Shown: piece after piece, positions 17,495 to 26,047 of the stretch | How positions within the stretch are numbered: the stretch's first letter is position 1 | Layout of the letters: every line of letters starts with the position of its first letter | Made by a program: the position numbers and the translations under genes | The notes under the pieces: model-generated | Databases searched by the model: none | What the model was told of the DNA's origin: nothing | What the model saw: only the letters and a program-made list of their open reading frames with translations | DNA from: Lachnospiraceae bacterium | Lineage (GTDB): Bacteria > Bacillota > Clostridia > Lachnospirales > Anaerotignaceae | Length of the DNA: 64,000 bases | Assembly (NCBI GenBank): GCA_910576545.1 | Contig: CAJTKM010000018.1 | Coordinates: forward strand, 1 to 64,000 | Direction of reading: 5' to 3'

Positions 17495-19909
17495 TTATTT
17501 TACAATCAGGTTCACAATCTTACCGGGAACATAAATTTCCTTCACAACTGTTTTATCCTCAAGCCGACTGGCAAGAGCCTCTTTTGCTTTTGCCAGAGCG
17601 TCGTCCTTTGATGCATCTTTCGCAATTACCATTGTGCCTCTCAGCTTGCCGCCAATCTGAAGTGCGATTTCCACTTCATCCTGCACCATTTTGCTTTCGT
17701 CAGCTTTGGGCCAGCTTGCGAAAAACACAGAAGAATTATGCCCAAGTTCCCGCCAGAGTTCTTCTGCAATATGTGGCGCAAATGGTGCAAGCAGAATAAC
17801 CAGCGTTTCCATTGTTTCTCGGGAAAGCCCGCCTTCGGCTTTCGCAATAGCAAGCAGTTTATTGGTATATTCCATAAAGCCGCTGACAACCGTATTCATT
17901 GTCAGAGCCTCCAGACGGCTTGTGATATCATGAATTAACTTATTGCACAGGAATTCTTCTTCAGCTGTTGCTGCTTTCGCTTTGTCCTTATAATTAAACA
18001 TCATTTTCCATACGCGGTTAAGGAAACGGTATACACCGTCAATACCACTGTCATCCCAGTCGCAGTCCAATTCGGGAGGACCAACAAACAGCTCATACAT
18101 ACGCAGAGAGTCACAGCCATATTTCTGCACAAGGTCATCCGGAGAAACAACGTTGCCAAGGGATTTACTCATCTTGCTGCCGTTCTTCGTAATCATGCCC
18201 TGATTGAACAGTTTCTGGAACGGCTCATCAAAAGGAACCGCACCGCAGTCATACAGCACCTTTGTATAAAACCGCGCATATAACAGATGCAGAACTGCAT
18301 GCTCAATGCCGCCAACATACAAATCAACCGGCGCCCATTTTTTCAGCGCGTCCATGCTTGCAAGCTCCTTATCATTATGGTTATCCACATAACGCAGGAA
18401 ATACCAGCTGGAACCTGCCCACTGGGGCATGGTGTTTGTTTCACGTTTCGCGGGTTTGCCGCAGACGGGACAGGTCGTATTGACCCATTCGTCAATCTGT
18501 GCCAGCGGAGATTCACCTGTATCCGTAGGTTTATAAGATTCTACTTCCGGCAGAAGTACAGGCAGCTGATCTTCTGGTACAGGAACCGCACCGCAATGTT
18601 CGCAATGGATAATCGGCAGAGGCTCGCCCCAGTATCTCTGTCTGGAGAATACCCAGTCGCGCAGTTTGAAATTAACTTTCTTTCTGCCCCAGCCCTCTTT
18701 TTCCATCATTTCGGGCACTTTTTTCTTTGCCTCGGCAACAGTCATGCCATTCCAGCTACCGGAATTGATTACAATACCATCACCGGTATATGCTTCTTTC
18801 AAAGGCATTTCCAGACTGCCGTCCTTAGGTGCGATAACAGGGACAATCGGAAGATTGAATTTCGATGCAAAGTCAAAGTCGCGTTCATCATGCGCCGCAA
18901 CAATCATGACTGCACCTGTGCCGTAATCCGCCAGTGCATAGTCAGCTACCCATATAGGGATTTCTTCCTTTGTTACAGGATTTACACAGTAGGAACCAAT
19001 AAACTCACCTGTTTTTTCTTTATTTGTCATTCTGTCAACAGAGGACTTTGTAGATGCTTCAAAGCAATATTTTTCTACGGCTTCTTTACGGTCAGCCGTT
19101 GTCAGCTCTGCCAATTCCGCATATTCCGGCGCAAGCACCATTGCGGAACAACCGTATAATGTATCAGGTCTTGTAGTATATACCGTAATTGCTTTATCCA
19201 TACCTACAACTTTGAAATCAATTTCCGCGCCGTAGCTCTTGCCTATCCAGTCTGCCTGCATTTTTTTAACCTTCGGCGACCAATCCAGTTTATCCAAGTC
19301 CTCCAACAGTCTGTCCGCATATGCCGTGATTTTCAGCATCCACTGGCGCAGGTTTTTCTTTGTAACAACAGAGCCGCAGCGTTCGCATGTGCCGCCCGCC
19401 GCTTCTTCATTTGCCAGAACACATTTGCAGCTCGGACACCAGTTCAAAGGCATTTCCTTTTCATACGCAAGCCCCATTTTGAACATCTGTACAAAAATCC
19501 ACTGCGTCCATTTGTAGTAAGCGGGATCTGTGGTGTCAACCTCTTTGTCCCAGTCATAAATTGCACTGATTTCATGAAGCTGGCGTTTTACATTTGCAAT
19601 ATTATCCGCCGTAGAAATACGGGGATGGATATTGTGCTGGATTGCGAAATTCTCCGCAGGCAGACCAAACGCGTCCCAGCCCATAGGATGCAACACCTGA
19701 TATCCCTGCAGCACTTTATAACGGCTAACAACATCGCTCAGCACATAGCCCCTCCAATGCCCAACGTGCAGGCCTGTACCGGAAGGATACGGGAACATAT
19801 CCAGGCAGTAAAACTTGGGCTTTTTGTCGTCCTCCAGATTGATGGGATTCTTTTCCCATTCAGCCCGCCACTTCTTCTCAATGTTAATAAAATCATAACG
19901 GTTTTCCAT
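17495..19909 (-). CDS. leuS: Leucyl-tRNA synthetase
   Basis: Charges tRNA-Leu. The 804-residue class Ia synthetase has the HIGH-type motif HVGHWRG, the zinc-type CPSC...CERC pairs, the CP1 editing domain (TTRPDTLYG) and KMSKS in GSKMSKSLGN. Start at 19909 (MENRYDFINIEKKW) follows GGAGGAGTATGAA; the upstream open frame is the T-box leader, not protein. Expression is expected to rise when uncharged tRNA-Leu accumulates. Confidence 0.97.
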   Translation of the reverse strand: MENRYDFINIEKKWRAEWEKNPINLEDDKKPKFYCLDMFPYPSGTGLHVGHWRGYVLSDVVSRYKVLQGYQVLHPMGWDAFGLPAENFAIQHNIHPRISTADNIANVKRQLHEISAIYDWDKEVDTTDPAYYKWTQWIFVQMFKMGLAYEKEMPLNWCPSCKCVLANEEAAGGTCERCGSVVTKKNLRQWMLKITAYADRLLEDLDKLDWSPKVKKMQADWIGKSYGAEIDFKVVGMDKAITVYTTRPDTLYGCSAMVLAPEYAELAELTTADRKEAVEKYCFEASTKSSVDRMTNKEKTGEFIGSYCVNPVTKEEIPIWVADYALADYGTGAVMIVAAHDERDFDFASKFNLPIVPVIAPKDGSLEMPLKEAYTGDGIVINSGSWNGMTVAEAKKKVPEMMEKEGWGRKKVNFKLRDWVFSRQRYWGEPLPIIHCEHCGAVPVPEDQLPVLLPEVESYKPTDTGESPLAQIDEWVNTTCPVCGKPAKRETNTMPQWAGSSWYFLRYVDNHNDKELASMDALKKWAPVDLYVGGIEHAVLHLLYARFYTKVLYDCGAVPFDEPFQKLFNQGMITKNGSKMSKSLGNVVSPDDLVQKYGCDSLRMYELFVGPPELDCDWDDSGIDGVYRFLNRVWKMMFNYKDKAKAATAEEEFLCNKLIHDITSRLEALTMNTVVSGFMEYTNKLLAIAKAEGGLSRETMETLVILLAPFAPHIAEELWRELGHNSSVFFASWPKADESKMVQDEVEIALQIGGKLRGTMVIAKDASKDDALAKAKEALASRLEDKTVVKEIYVPGKIVNLIVK

Positions 19910-19969
19910 TTCATACTCCTCCTCAAATTTTTTTGGTCCACGGCCCCTTATTCTGGTATTTCGTAGCGA

Positions 19970-20215
19970 ATAAAAAACCTCCGCCTCGTTTAGAGGCGAA
20001 GGTTCAACTCCGCGGTACCACTCTAGTTTACCACCTTTTTGGGGCAGACTCAAAACCTGTAACGGGGGTGCCGTTGCGAATTACTGACAGCGGAAACCGC
20101 TGTGTTCAACGCAAAACTCCGAGGCCAGTTCCGCTCCTCTCTTTTACCGGCTTCCACCACCCGCCGGCTCTCTGTGGAAAAGGGAAAGAGCATACTCTTC
20201 CTCATCAAAGTCTTT
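19970..20215 (-). promoter_or_regulatory. Leucine T-box leader
   Basis: On the minus strand the leader has the stem I blocks AGAGAGCCGG, GGTGGTGGAAGCCGGT and GAACTGGCCTCGGAG, the T-box core AGAGTGGTACCGCGG, and a terminator hairpin CCTTCGCCTC/GAGGCGGAGG followed by six Ts. The specifier loop contains CTC (20123-20121), a leucine codon, consistent with the downstream leuS. Confidence 0.92.
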
Positions 20216-20227
20216 ATCACGAAACTA

Positions 20228-20256
20228 TTTATATCATATTTACCAAAAAAAATCAA
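20228..20256 (-). promoter_or_regulatory. Promoter of the leuS T-box transcript
   Basis: Minus strand TTGATT (20256-20251), 17-base spacer, TATAAA (20233-20228), just upstream of the T-box. Confidence 0.72.
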
Positions 20257-20297
20257 GTATTTTTAGCCACATTTTTTAAGAATACAGTCCACAATAC

Positions 20298-22133
20298 TCA
20301 AACCGTGGCACTCTGCTCAAACTGGTTCGTATAAAGCGAGTAGTAAAAGCCTTTTTTCTGCATGAGCTGTTCATGGTTTCCACGTTCAATGATTTCTCCA
20401 TGGTTGACAACCGCAATCAAATCTGCGTCTTTTATGGTACTCAGCCGATGCGCGATGACAAAATTTGTCCGGCCTTTCATCAGGTTCTGCATTGCTTCCT
20501 GGATCTTCACTTCCGTTCGCGTATCAACACTGCTCGTTGCTTCATCCAGTATCAGTATTGCAGGGTTTGCCAGTATCGCCCGCGCAATGGAAATCATCTG
20601 CCGCTGCCCCTGGCTCAGGTTCCCACCGCCATCCGCCAGCATAGTATCATACCCATCCGGCAACCGCCGAATAAATTCATGTGCATTCGCCAGCTTTGCC
20701 GCCTGCCTGATTTCCTCATCTGTCGCATCCAGCCTGCCATAACGGATATTTTCCTTTATGGAATCCGTAAATAAATAAGTATCCTGCAAAACAATGCTCA
20801 GTGTCGAACGAAGATTTTTTCGCTTCAAATGATAAATATCATGCCCATCTATAGTAATAGAACCGCTGTCAATGTCATAAAAGCGTGTAAGCAGATTGAT
20901 GATTGTTGTTTTACCCGCGCCAGTCGGCCCTACAAATGCAATTGTCTGCCCTGGCTTCGCGTAGAGATTTACATTTTTCAATATCGGGTGCCCTTTTTCA
21001 TATGAGAAATGAACATCTGTCAGAACAACGTCCCCCTGCACATCTTTCAGTTCAGCTGCGTCTGCTGCGTCAGGCTCTTCCTCCGTTTCATCCAATACCT
21101 CAAATACGCGTTCCGCTCCGGCCATTGCCGCCATAATCGTATTGACCTGATTTGCAAGTTCTGTCAGCGGTCTGGCAAACTGTTTGGAATAGATGATAAA
21201 GTTGGAAATCGTCCCTAGAGTCATCGCCGAGCCAAGCACCATCATTATGCCGCCTGTTGCCACAACAATAGCATAGGTGATATTGTTCAGCGCAGTCATA
21301 ATCGGTCCCATCATGCCGGAAAAAATTTCTGCACGCACACTGACCTCCAGTAAACTTTGGTTCAGCTTTTCAAACTCCCTGATTTCTTCCTCCTCCCTGC
21401 AAAATACCTTCACAACCTTCTGTCCCGAAATGATTTCTTCAATCGCACCGTTCAGCTGCCCCAGCCGGCTTTGCTTTTCCTTGAAATACTTCCGGGAATG
21501 TTTTGCCACCCATTTTGTGACAAGAAGCATGATCGGGATACTGATAAGCGACGCAATGGTCAGCGGAATGCTTAAATAGACCATCATAAAAAATGTGCCG
21601 ATAACGGTTAAAATACTTTGGAAAATCGAAGAAACACTGTTGTTTAATGCCATAGATACATTATCCACGTCATTTGTAACGCGGCTCATCAGTTCCCCAT
21701 GTGTTGTCCCATCAAAATATTTCAATGGCAGCTTCTGAAATTTTTGAAAAATCTCCTGCCGCAGAACAGCAACCGTTTCCTGTCCAACCTTCATCATGCA
21801 GTAGCTTTGCAGCCATGTTGCCAATGAGGAAAGAAGATAAATCCCCATAAGCACAGCACAAATTTTAGCCAACCCCGGAAAATCAAATACGGTAATATAG
21901 TCATCAATTGCAACCCCTATCAGTCGTGTTGCGTAAATCGTCCCCAATGTGGTAAAGGCTATGCAGAACAATGAAAACAACAACAAAACCCAGTGCTGCC
22001 CCAAATACCAGCAAAGGCGAAGCAGTGTTTTTTTCGTATTTTTTGGTTTCCTGTGTGTCATAGCCAGTTTTCTGCCCGGACCGTGCCCCGGTCCATGTCC
22101 AGAACTGCCTCCATTACTCGAATTGTTACTCAT
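20298..22133 (-). CDS. ABC exporter half-transporter, canonical ATP site subunit
   Basis: The protein (611 residues from the ATG) has a six-helix exporter domain and an ATPase domain with Walker A GPTGAGKTT, signature LSQGQRQ (LSGGQ-like) and Walker B ILILDEATSS with the catalytic Glu. The N-terminus has a Gly/His/Pro-rich tail (GHGPGHGPGR). Its ATG overlaps the stop of the upstream half-transporter (ATGAGTAA), and GGGGGTG precedes it. The two probably form a heterodimeric multidrug-type exporter under the MarR gene in the same operon. Confidence 0.9.
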   Translation of the reverse strand: MSNNSSNGGSSGHGPGHGPGRKLAMTHRKPKNTKKTLLRLCWYLGQHWVLLLFSLFCIAFTTLGTIYATRLIGVAIDDYITVFDFPGLAKICAVLMGIYLLSSLATWLQSYCMMKVGQETVAVLRQEIFQKFQKLPLKYFDGTTHGELMSRVTNDVDNVSMALNNSVSSIFQSILTVIGTFFMMVYLSIPLTIASLISIPIMLLVTKWVAKHSRKYFKEKQSRLGQLNGAIEEIISGQKVVKVFCREEEEIREFEKLNQSLLEVSVRAEIFSGMMGPIMTALNNITYAIVVATGGIMMVLGSAMTLGTISNFIIYSKQFARPLTELANQVNTIMAAMAGAERVFEVLDETEEEPDAADAAELKDVQGDVVLTDVHFSYEKGHPILKNVNLYAKPGQTIAFVGPTGAGKTTIINLLTRFYDIDSGSITIDGHDIYHLKRKNLRSTLSIVLQDTYLFTDSIKENIRYGRLDATDEEIRQAAKLANAHEFIRRLPDGYDTMLADGGGNLSQGQRQMISIARAILANPAILILDEATSSVDTRTEVKIQEAMQNLMKGRTNFVIAHRLSTIKDADLIAVVNHGEIIERGNHEQLMQKKGFYYSLYTNQFEQSATV

Positions 22134-23862
22134 CTGCAAGCACCCCCTTTTTCATTTGAGACGCGTAAATCTCCTGATAATCCCTACTTGTTTCCATAAG
22201 ATAATTATGGTTACCTTGCGCAACAATCCTTCCGCCGCTTAATACAAGAATATTATCCACATCGCGAACAGAATTGATTCTCTGTGCAATAATAAATTTT
22301 GTACATTTGCTGTGAGATTCCCTGAGAGCCTGCCGAATCTTTTTTTCTGTCAAAGAATCTACCGCACTTGTACTGTCATCGAAAATGATGATATCCGGAT
22401 TTTGAATCAATGCCCGCGCAATAGAAATTCTCTGTTTCTGTCCACCGGAAACATTCACACCTTTCTGCCCCAGCTCTGTGTCATACTGTTCCGGCAGTTC
22501 CATAATAAAATCATGTGCCTGCGCGGCTTTTGCGGCGGCAATAATTTCTTCCTCTGTTGCGTCCCCTTTGCCCCATTTGATATTGTCCCGAATTGTACCA
22601 GAAAACAGTATTGTTTCCTGAAGAACGACCGCAACCCTCTGCCGAAGGTCTTTAATTCGGTAATCTCGGACATCTACGCCGTCAAGCAGAATCTGCCCCT
22701 CTGTAACATCGTAAAGTCTTGGCAAAAGGTTTACCAGCGTAGATTTTCCAGCCCCTGTTTCTCCAAGGATACCAATGGTCTGCCCCTGTTCGGCGATAAA
22801 AGAAACATTCTCCAGTACAGAATCGCCGCTTCCCAGCTGGTAACGATAGGATACATTCTGATATTCTACCCTGCCTCTTGCCTCTTTCGGCGCAACAGGG
22901 TTTGCAGGGTCAGAAATATCCGGCACTGTTTCCAATATTTCCATCACACGATCCAGCGAAACTTTCGCGCGGGACATAAACATAAATACCATTGCAATCA
23001 TCATCATAGACATCAGCATCTGCATCAAATAAGTGATAAACGCCATAATATCTTCCGGTCCCATCACACCCGCCTGTGCCTGATAACCGCCAATCCAGAG
23101 TATCGTGACAATCGAACCATTCAGCAGTATCATCATCGTCGGCATTATCAGAAGCATAATTTTGAATGCGTTGACTGAAATATTTTTATATTCCATATTT
23201 GAATCCGTAAATTTTTCCGTTTCGTATTCATCCCGCACAAATGCCTTTACCACTCGAATACCCGCCAGACATTCCCGCATTACAGTGTTTACCTTATCCA
23301 GCTTATCCTGCACAATTTTGAATTTTGGCATTGCTGCCCGCAGAATCAGGCTGATTGCCAGTGCCAGCAAAGCAACAACCAGCAAAAACAGCGTGGCAAT
23401 CTTCACATTGATGCTAAACGCCATTATAATACTGCCTACGCAGAGCAACGGTGCCCGAACCAACATCCGCAGACTCATCAGTACAGTAATCTGGATTTGT
23501 GTGATATCATTTGTCAATCGAGTAATCAGCGAAGGAGTTTGAAATGTATCAATATTATGAAATGAAAATTCCTGTATCTTCCCAAACGCCGCTTTCCGCA
23601 AGTCCGTTCCCGTCCTCTGGCTGACAATACTGCTGGTAATCAGACAGCCAATACCACCGATGATGCCGATAACAGAAATCAGCAGCATCAGCCCGCCAAT
23701 TTTTCCAATGAATCCGGCATCTCCCTGTGCTACGCCTTGATCGAGCAGCACTGTCATAATTTTAGGCATTGCCAGCTCACTGGCAACCTCCAGCATCATA
23801 AACAATGGAGCAAGAATTGCCAGTGTGCGATATGGACGAATGTAGTCTAAAAGTGATTTCAT
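22126..23862 (-). CDS. ABC exporter half-transporter, degenerate ATP site subunit
   Basis: The 578-residue protein has a six-helix exporter domain and an ATPase domain with Walker A GETGAGKST and signature VSGGQKQ. Walker B reads IIIFDDSTSAVD: the catalytic Glu is Asp. Asp at this place is the mark of the non-hydrolytic site in heterodimeric exporters such as BmrCD and TM287/288. The start at 23862 follows GGGAGG; the longer frame overlaps the marR 3' end. It forms an operon with the MarR gene upstream and the canonical subunit downstream. Confidence 0.9.
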   Translation of the reverse strand: MKSLLDYIRPYRTLAILAPLFMMLEVASELAMPKIMTVLLDQGVAQGDAGFIGKIGGLMLLISVIGIIGGIGCLITSSIVSQRTGTDLRKAAFGKIQEFSFHNIDTFQTPSLITRLTNDITQIQITVLMSLRMLVRAPLLCVGSIIMAFSINVKIATLFLLVVALLALAISLILRAAMPKFKIVQDKLDKVNTVMRECLAGIRVVKAFVRDEYETEKFTDSNMEYKNISVNAFKIMLLIMPTMMILLNGSIVTILWIGGYQAQAGVMGPEDIMAFITYLMQMLMSMMMIAMVFMFMSRAKVSLDRVMEILETVPDISDPANPVAPKEARGRVEYQNVSYRYQLGSGDSVLENVSFIAEQGQTIGILGETGAGKSTLVNLLPRLYDVTEGQILLDGVDVRDYRIKDLRQRVAVVLQETILFSGTIRDNIKWGKGDATEEEIIAAAKAAQAHDFIMELPEQYDTELGQKGVNVSGGQKQRISIARALIQNPDIIIFDDSTSAVDSLTEKKIRQALRESHSKCTKFIIAQRINSVRDVDNILVLSGGRIVAQGNHNYLMETSRDYQEIYASQMKKGVLADE

Positions 23863-23912
23863 GGTTTCGCCTCCCTTTTCAGAAATAATCTTTGAAAACC
23901 TGTAACATTGTG

Positions 23913-24428
23913 TCACTCAGGAAAAGAGTCTTTGCCGACCTCATGTTCTTCCCAGCTGTTGATTTCATCTATCAAATTTCCGGTGATTCTTGCAAGGGCA
24001 TAGAGAAATGCGTCCTTTTCTTCATTGGAAAATCCTTTGAAAAAAACATCATCCAGCTCCAATTCCCTCTGTAAAAACTGTTCTGCTTTTTCACGCCCCT
24101 TCTGCGTAATGGAAACCCGCATTGTACGAAGGTCGGTTTCCCCTCTTTTGCGTACCACCAACCCGCCTTTCTCCATTCTCTGCAAAATATCTGTCATAGA
24201 AGCTGCTTTTATTCGCAATGCGCCGCAAAGTTCTCTCTGTGTCTGGTTATCCTTCCGGTTCAAAAGTAAGAGCGTTGGCGCCTGCCCTTTATACAGTCCG
24301 ATTTCTTTAGAAATTTGTGTAATACAGCAGTGATAGCCCCTGCTTAGAGTATGATAAAGAAAAAAGAAATCTGTTGTTTTTTCTCCGAAAATGAACTTCT
24401 TTTTTTGAAACAGTTCCGAGGTCAGCAT
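23913..24428 (-). CDS. MarR-family regulator
   Basis: The 171-residue winged-helix protein has the MarR core: QRELCGALRIKAASMTDILQRMEKGGLV as recognition helices and RKRGETDLRTMRVSITQKG as the wing. It is the first gene of an operon with two ABC exporter subunits, so it most likely represses drug efflux and its own expression. The ATG at 24428 is preferred over a GTG three codons upstream on ribosome-site spacing. A 13-bp perfect palindrome overlies the transcription start region. Confidence 0.88.
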   Translation of the reverse strand: MLTSELFQKKKFIFGEKTTDFFFLYHTLSRGYHCCITQISKEIGLYKGQAPTLLLLNRKDNQTQRELCGALRIKAASMTDILQRMEKGGLVVRKRGETDLRTMRVSITQKGREKAEQFLQRELELDDVFFKGFSNEEKDAFLYALARITGNLIDEINSWEEHEVGKDSFPE

Positions 24429-24451
24429 TTCATTCACGTCCTACAAAAAAA

Positions 24452-24483
24452 TTAGGTATCTAATCATATAATTAGATACCTAA
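24452..24483. promoter_or_regulatory. Palindromic operator upstream of the MarR gene
   Basis: TTAGGTATCTAAT (24452-24464) and ATTAGATACCTAA (24471-24483) are exact reverse complements with a 6-base centre. It lies directly downstream of the -10 box, in the usual place for MarR autorepression. Confidence 0.85.
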
Positions 24484-24485
24484 AC

Positions 24486-24513
24486 ATTTTATCATATTCT
24501 TTTTCTCTGTCAA
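24486..24513 (-). promoter_or_regulatory. Promoter of the marR-ABC exporter operon
   Basis: Minus strand TTGACA (24513-24508), 16-base spacer, TAAAAT (24491-24486). Confidence 0.72.
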
Positions 24514-24541
24514 TAGTATTTCAAATTAGAAAAATTTAACA

Positions 24542-25204
24542 TTACAGCACATACTGGAACATAAAAGCAATGTGTATCCCACTCCCTGCCAGAACAAAAA
24601 CATGAAAGATTTCATGAAATCCAAAGTTTTTCAGCATCGCAATGTTAGGCTTTTTCAATCCATAAATAATTGCCCCGACTGTATAAGCAATTCCGCCCGC
24701 CAGAAGCATTCCAATGCCTTTCCAGGATACCGCTTTTTCCAACGGTACAAACGCAAAAACTGCCAGCCACCCCATTACCACATAAATCAGTGTGGAAAGC
24801 CACCGTGGCGCACCCATCCAGAATATCTTGAGCAGAAGCCCAAACAGCGCAAATGCCCAGATTGCCACAAGCAGTGTCCAGCCCCATGTTCCATGCAGGG
24901 AAACCAGACAGATGGGCGTATATGTTCCGGCAATCAGAACAAAAATCATCATGTGGTCAATTCTACGCAAAAGATTCGTTTTTTCAGGCGGCAATTCAAA
25001 CGTATGGTAAATTGTGCTTGCGCCGTAAAGCATTAGCAGGGATACGCCGAAAACGGCAAAGCCAATCATATGAAGTTCCGAAGCCTCTGCTTTTGCCCGC
25101 AGCATAAGCATAATAAATATGGGTATTACTGCCAGAAAGCCGATAAAATGTGTTAACGCACTGATTGGGTCTTTTACCTTAAATTTACTTTTTGATATAT
25201 TCAT
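24542..25204 (-). CDS. Hemolysin III (PAQR) family membrane protein
   Basis: The 220-residue protein has seven predicted membrane segments. It shows the family marks DPISALTHFIGF near the N-terminus, STIYHTF, and the C-terminal FGFHEIFHVFVLAGSGIHIAFM with the clustered histidines that bind metal in PAQR proteins. Bacterial members (TrhA/YqfA type) affect membrane energetics and lipid composition; the hemolysin name is historical. It is divergent from the DUF1836 gene, and both promoter regions share an ATAGT/ACTAT palindrome. Confidence 0.9.
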   Translation of the reverse strand: MNISKSKFKVKDPISALTHFIGFLAVIPIFIMLMLRAKAEASELHMIGFAVFGVSLLMLYGASTIYHTFELPPEKTNLLRRIDHMMIFVLIAGTYTPICLVSLHGTWGWTLLVAIWAFALFGLLLKIFWMGAPRWLSTLIYVVMGWLAVFAFVPLEKAVSWKGIGMLLAGGIAYTVGAIIYGLKKPNIAMLKNFGFHEIFHVFVLAGSGIHIAFMFQYVL

Positions 25205-25220
25205 GTCATCACCCCTACAA

Positions 25221-25237
25221 GTAGTTTTCGATACTAT
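25221..25237. promoter_or_regulatory. Operator-like palindrome, copy 1
   Basis: GTAGTTTTCGATACTAT: half sites (G/A)TAGT and ACTAT separated by 7 bases, in the leader of the hemolysin III gene, 17 bases from its start. It matches copy 2 at the DUF1836 promoter in form and length. Confidence 0.5.
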
Positions 25238-25302
25238 ATATTATTATATTACTATACTATCATTTTTTTTCTTCCAAATCAAGGGAAAAAAATCACAAAA
25301 AC

Positions 25303-25331
25303 TTGATACATAGTTTGAAATACTATATAAT
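25303..25331 (+). promoter_or_regulatory. DUF1836 promoter with internal palindrome copy 2
   Basis: TTGATA (25303-25308), 17-base spacer, TATAAT (25326-25331). The palindrome ATAGTTTGAAATACTAT (25310-25326) fills the spacer exactly, so a bound protein would block polymerase. Confidence 0.7.
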
Positions 25332-25406
25332 AAAGATACAAAAACATTTTACGGCGGAAAAACCTTTCCTCTGTAAAAAGAATTCTTATAATTTGAGGTG
25401 AAAAGC

Positions 25407-25997
25407 ATGAAGACATATGATGAACTGACAGCGGATTTTTGTTCTCAGATTCGCGCATTAGATATTATCGAAATTGAGGATATTCCCAATATTGACCTTT
25501 ATATGGATCAGGTGACAACCTTTATGGAAAAATCCCTGAAATGCTATAAGCGTTCCGAGAGCGATAAAATCCTGACCAAAACAATGATAAACAACTATGC
25601 GAAAGCAAAAATTTTTCCTGCTCCCGTAAAAAAGAAATACAGCCAGACGCATTTAATGCTCCTGATTATGATTTATCACCTGAAATCCATACTTTCCATA
25701 AAAGACATTGGTACCCTGTTCCACTCAGCATTGGCAGAGCAGGACCCTGTGCAGCAGGCAAAGGTAATCGGAAGTATATACAGCGGGTTTATCTATCTGC
25801 AAAAGGCTGTTCAAAATACTCTTTCCGCTTCTGCGCAGGGCGTGCCCGACCAGACCTTTTTTGAGCGGGATTTTATTTCTGAATTTCCAAATGAAGAAAC
25901 AAAACAAATCATGATGGTACTTTTTCTTGTTATCCGCGCAAATGTGGAAAAGCAGCTTGCTGAACGCGCATTGGACTCTGCTTTCTCCAAAAAATAA
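25407..25997 (+). CDS. DUF1836 domain protein (HTH regulator-like)
   Basis: The 196-residue protein matches DUF1836: a central segment TKTMINNYAKAKIFPAPVKKKYSQTHL resembles the MerR-like helix-turn-helix of this family, followed by helical LLIMIYHLKSILSIKDIGTLF. The function is unknown, but a DNA-binding regulator is plausible. GAGGTG precedes the ATG at 25407; a GTG three codons upstream is too close to it. Its promoter spacer holds a palindrome also found before the divergent hemolysin III gene, which suggests it controls both. Confidence 0.82.
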   Translation: MKTYDELTADFCSQIRALDIIEIEDIPNIDLYMDQVTTFMEKSLKCYKRSESDKILTKTMINNYAKAKIFPAPVKKKYSQTHLMLLIMIYHLKSILSIKDIGTLFHSALAEQDPVQQAKVIGSIYSGFIYLQKAVQNTLSASAQGVPDQTFFERDFISEFPNEETKQIMMVLFLVIRANVEKQLAERALDSAFSKK

Positions 25998-26040
25998 AAA
26001 TGTGGGCAGTATACGCATATGTATATTGTCCACATTTTTT
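25994..26040. terminator. Bidirectional terminator between DUF1836 and polC
   Basis: AAAATGTGG...TATAC and GTATA...CCACATTTTTT pair around a short loop with a T-run on the plus strand and an A/T-run usable on the minus strand. Confidence 0.8.
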
Positions 26041-26047
26041 ACGTCAC

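Noticed and set aside
22312-23178. Long open frame on the plus strand opposite the ABC exporter gene
   Set aside because: It is a shadow of the degenerate-site half-transporter; no ribosome site, odd Cys/His/Arg-rich composition and no family resemblance.
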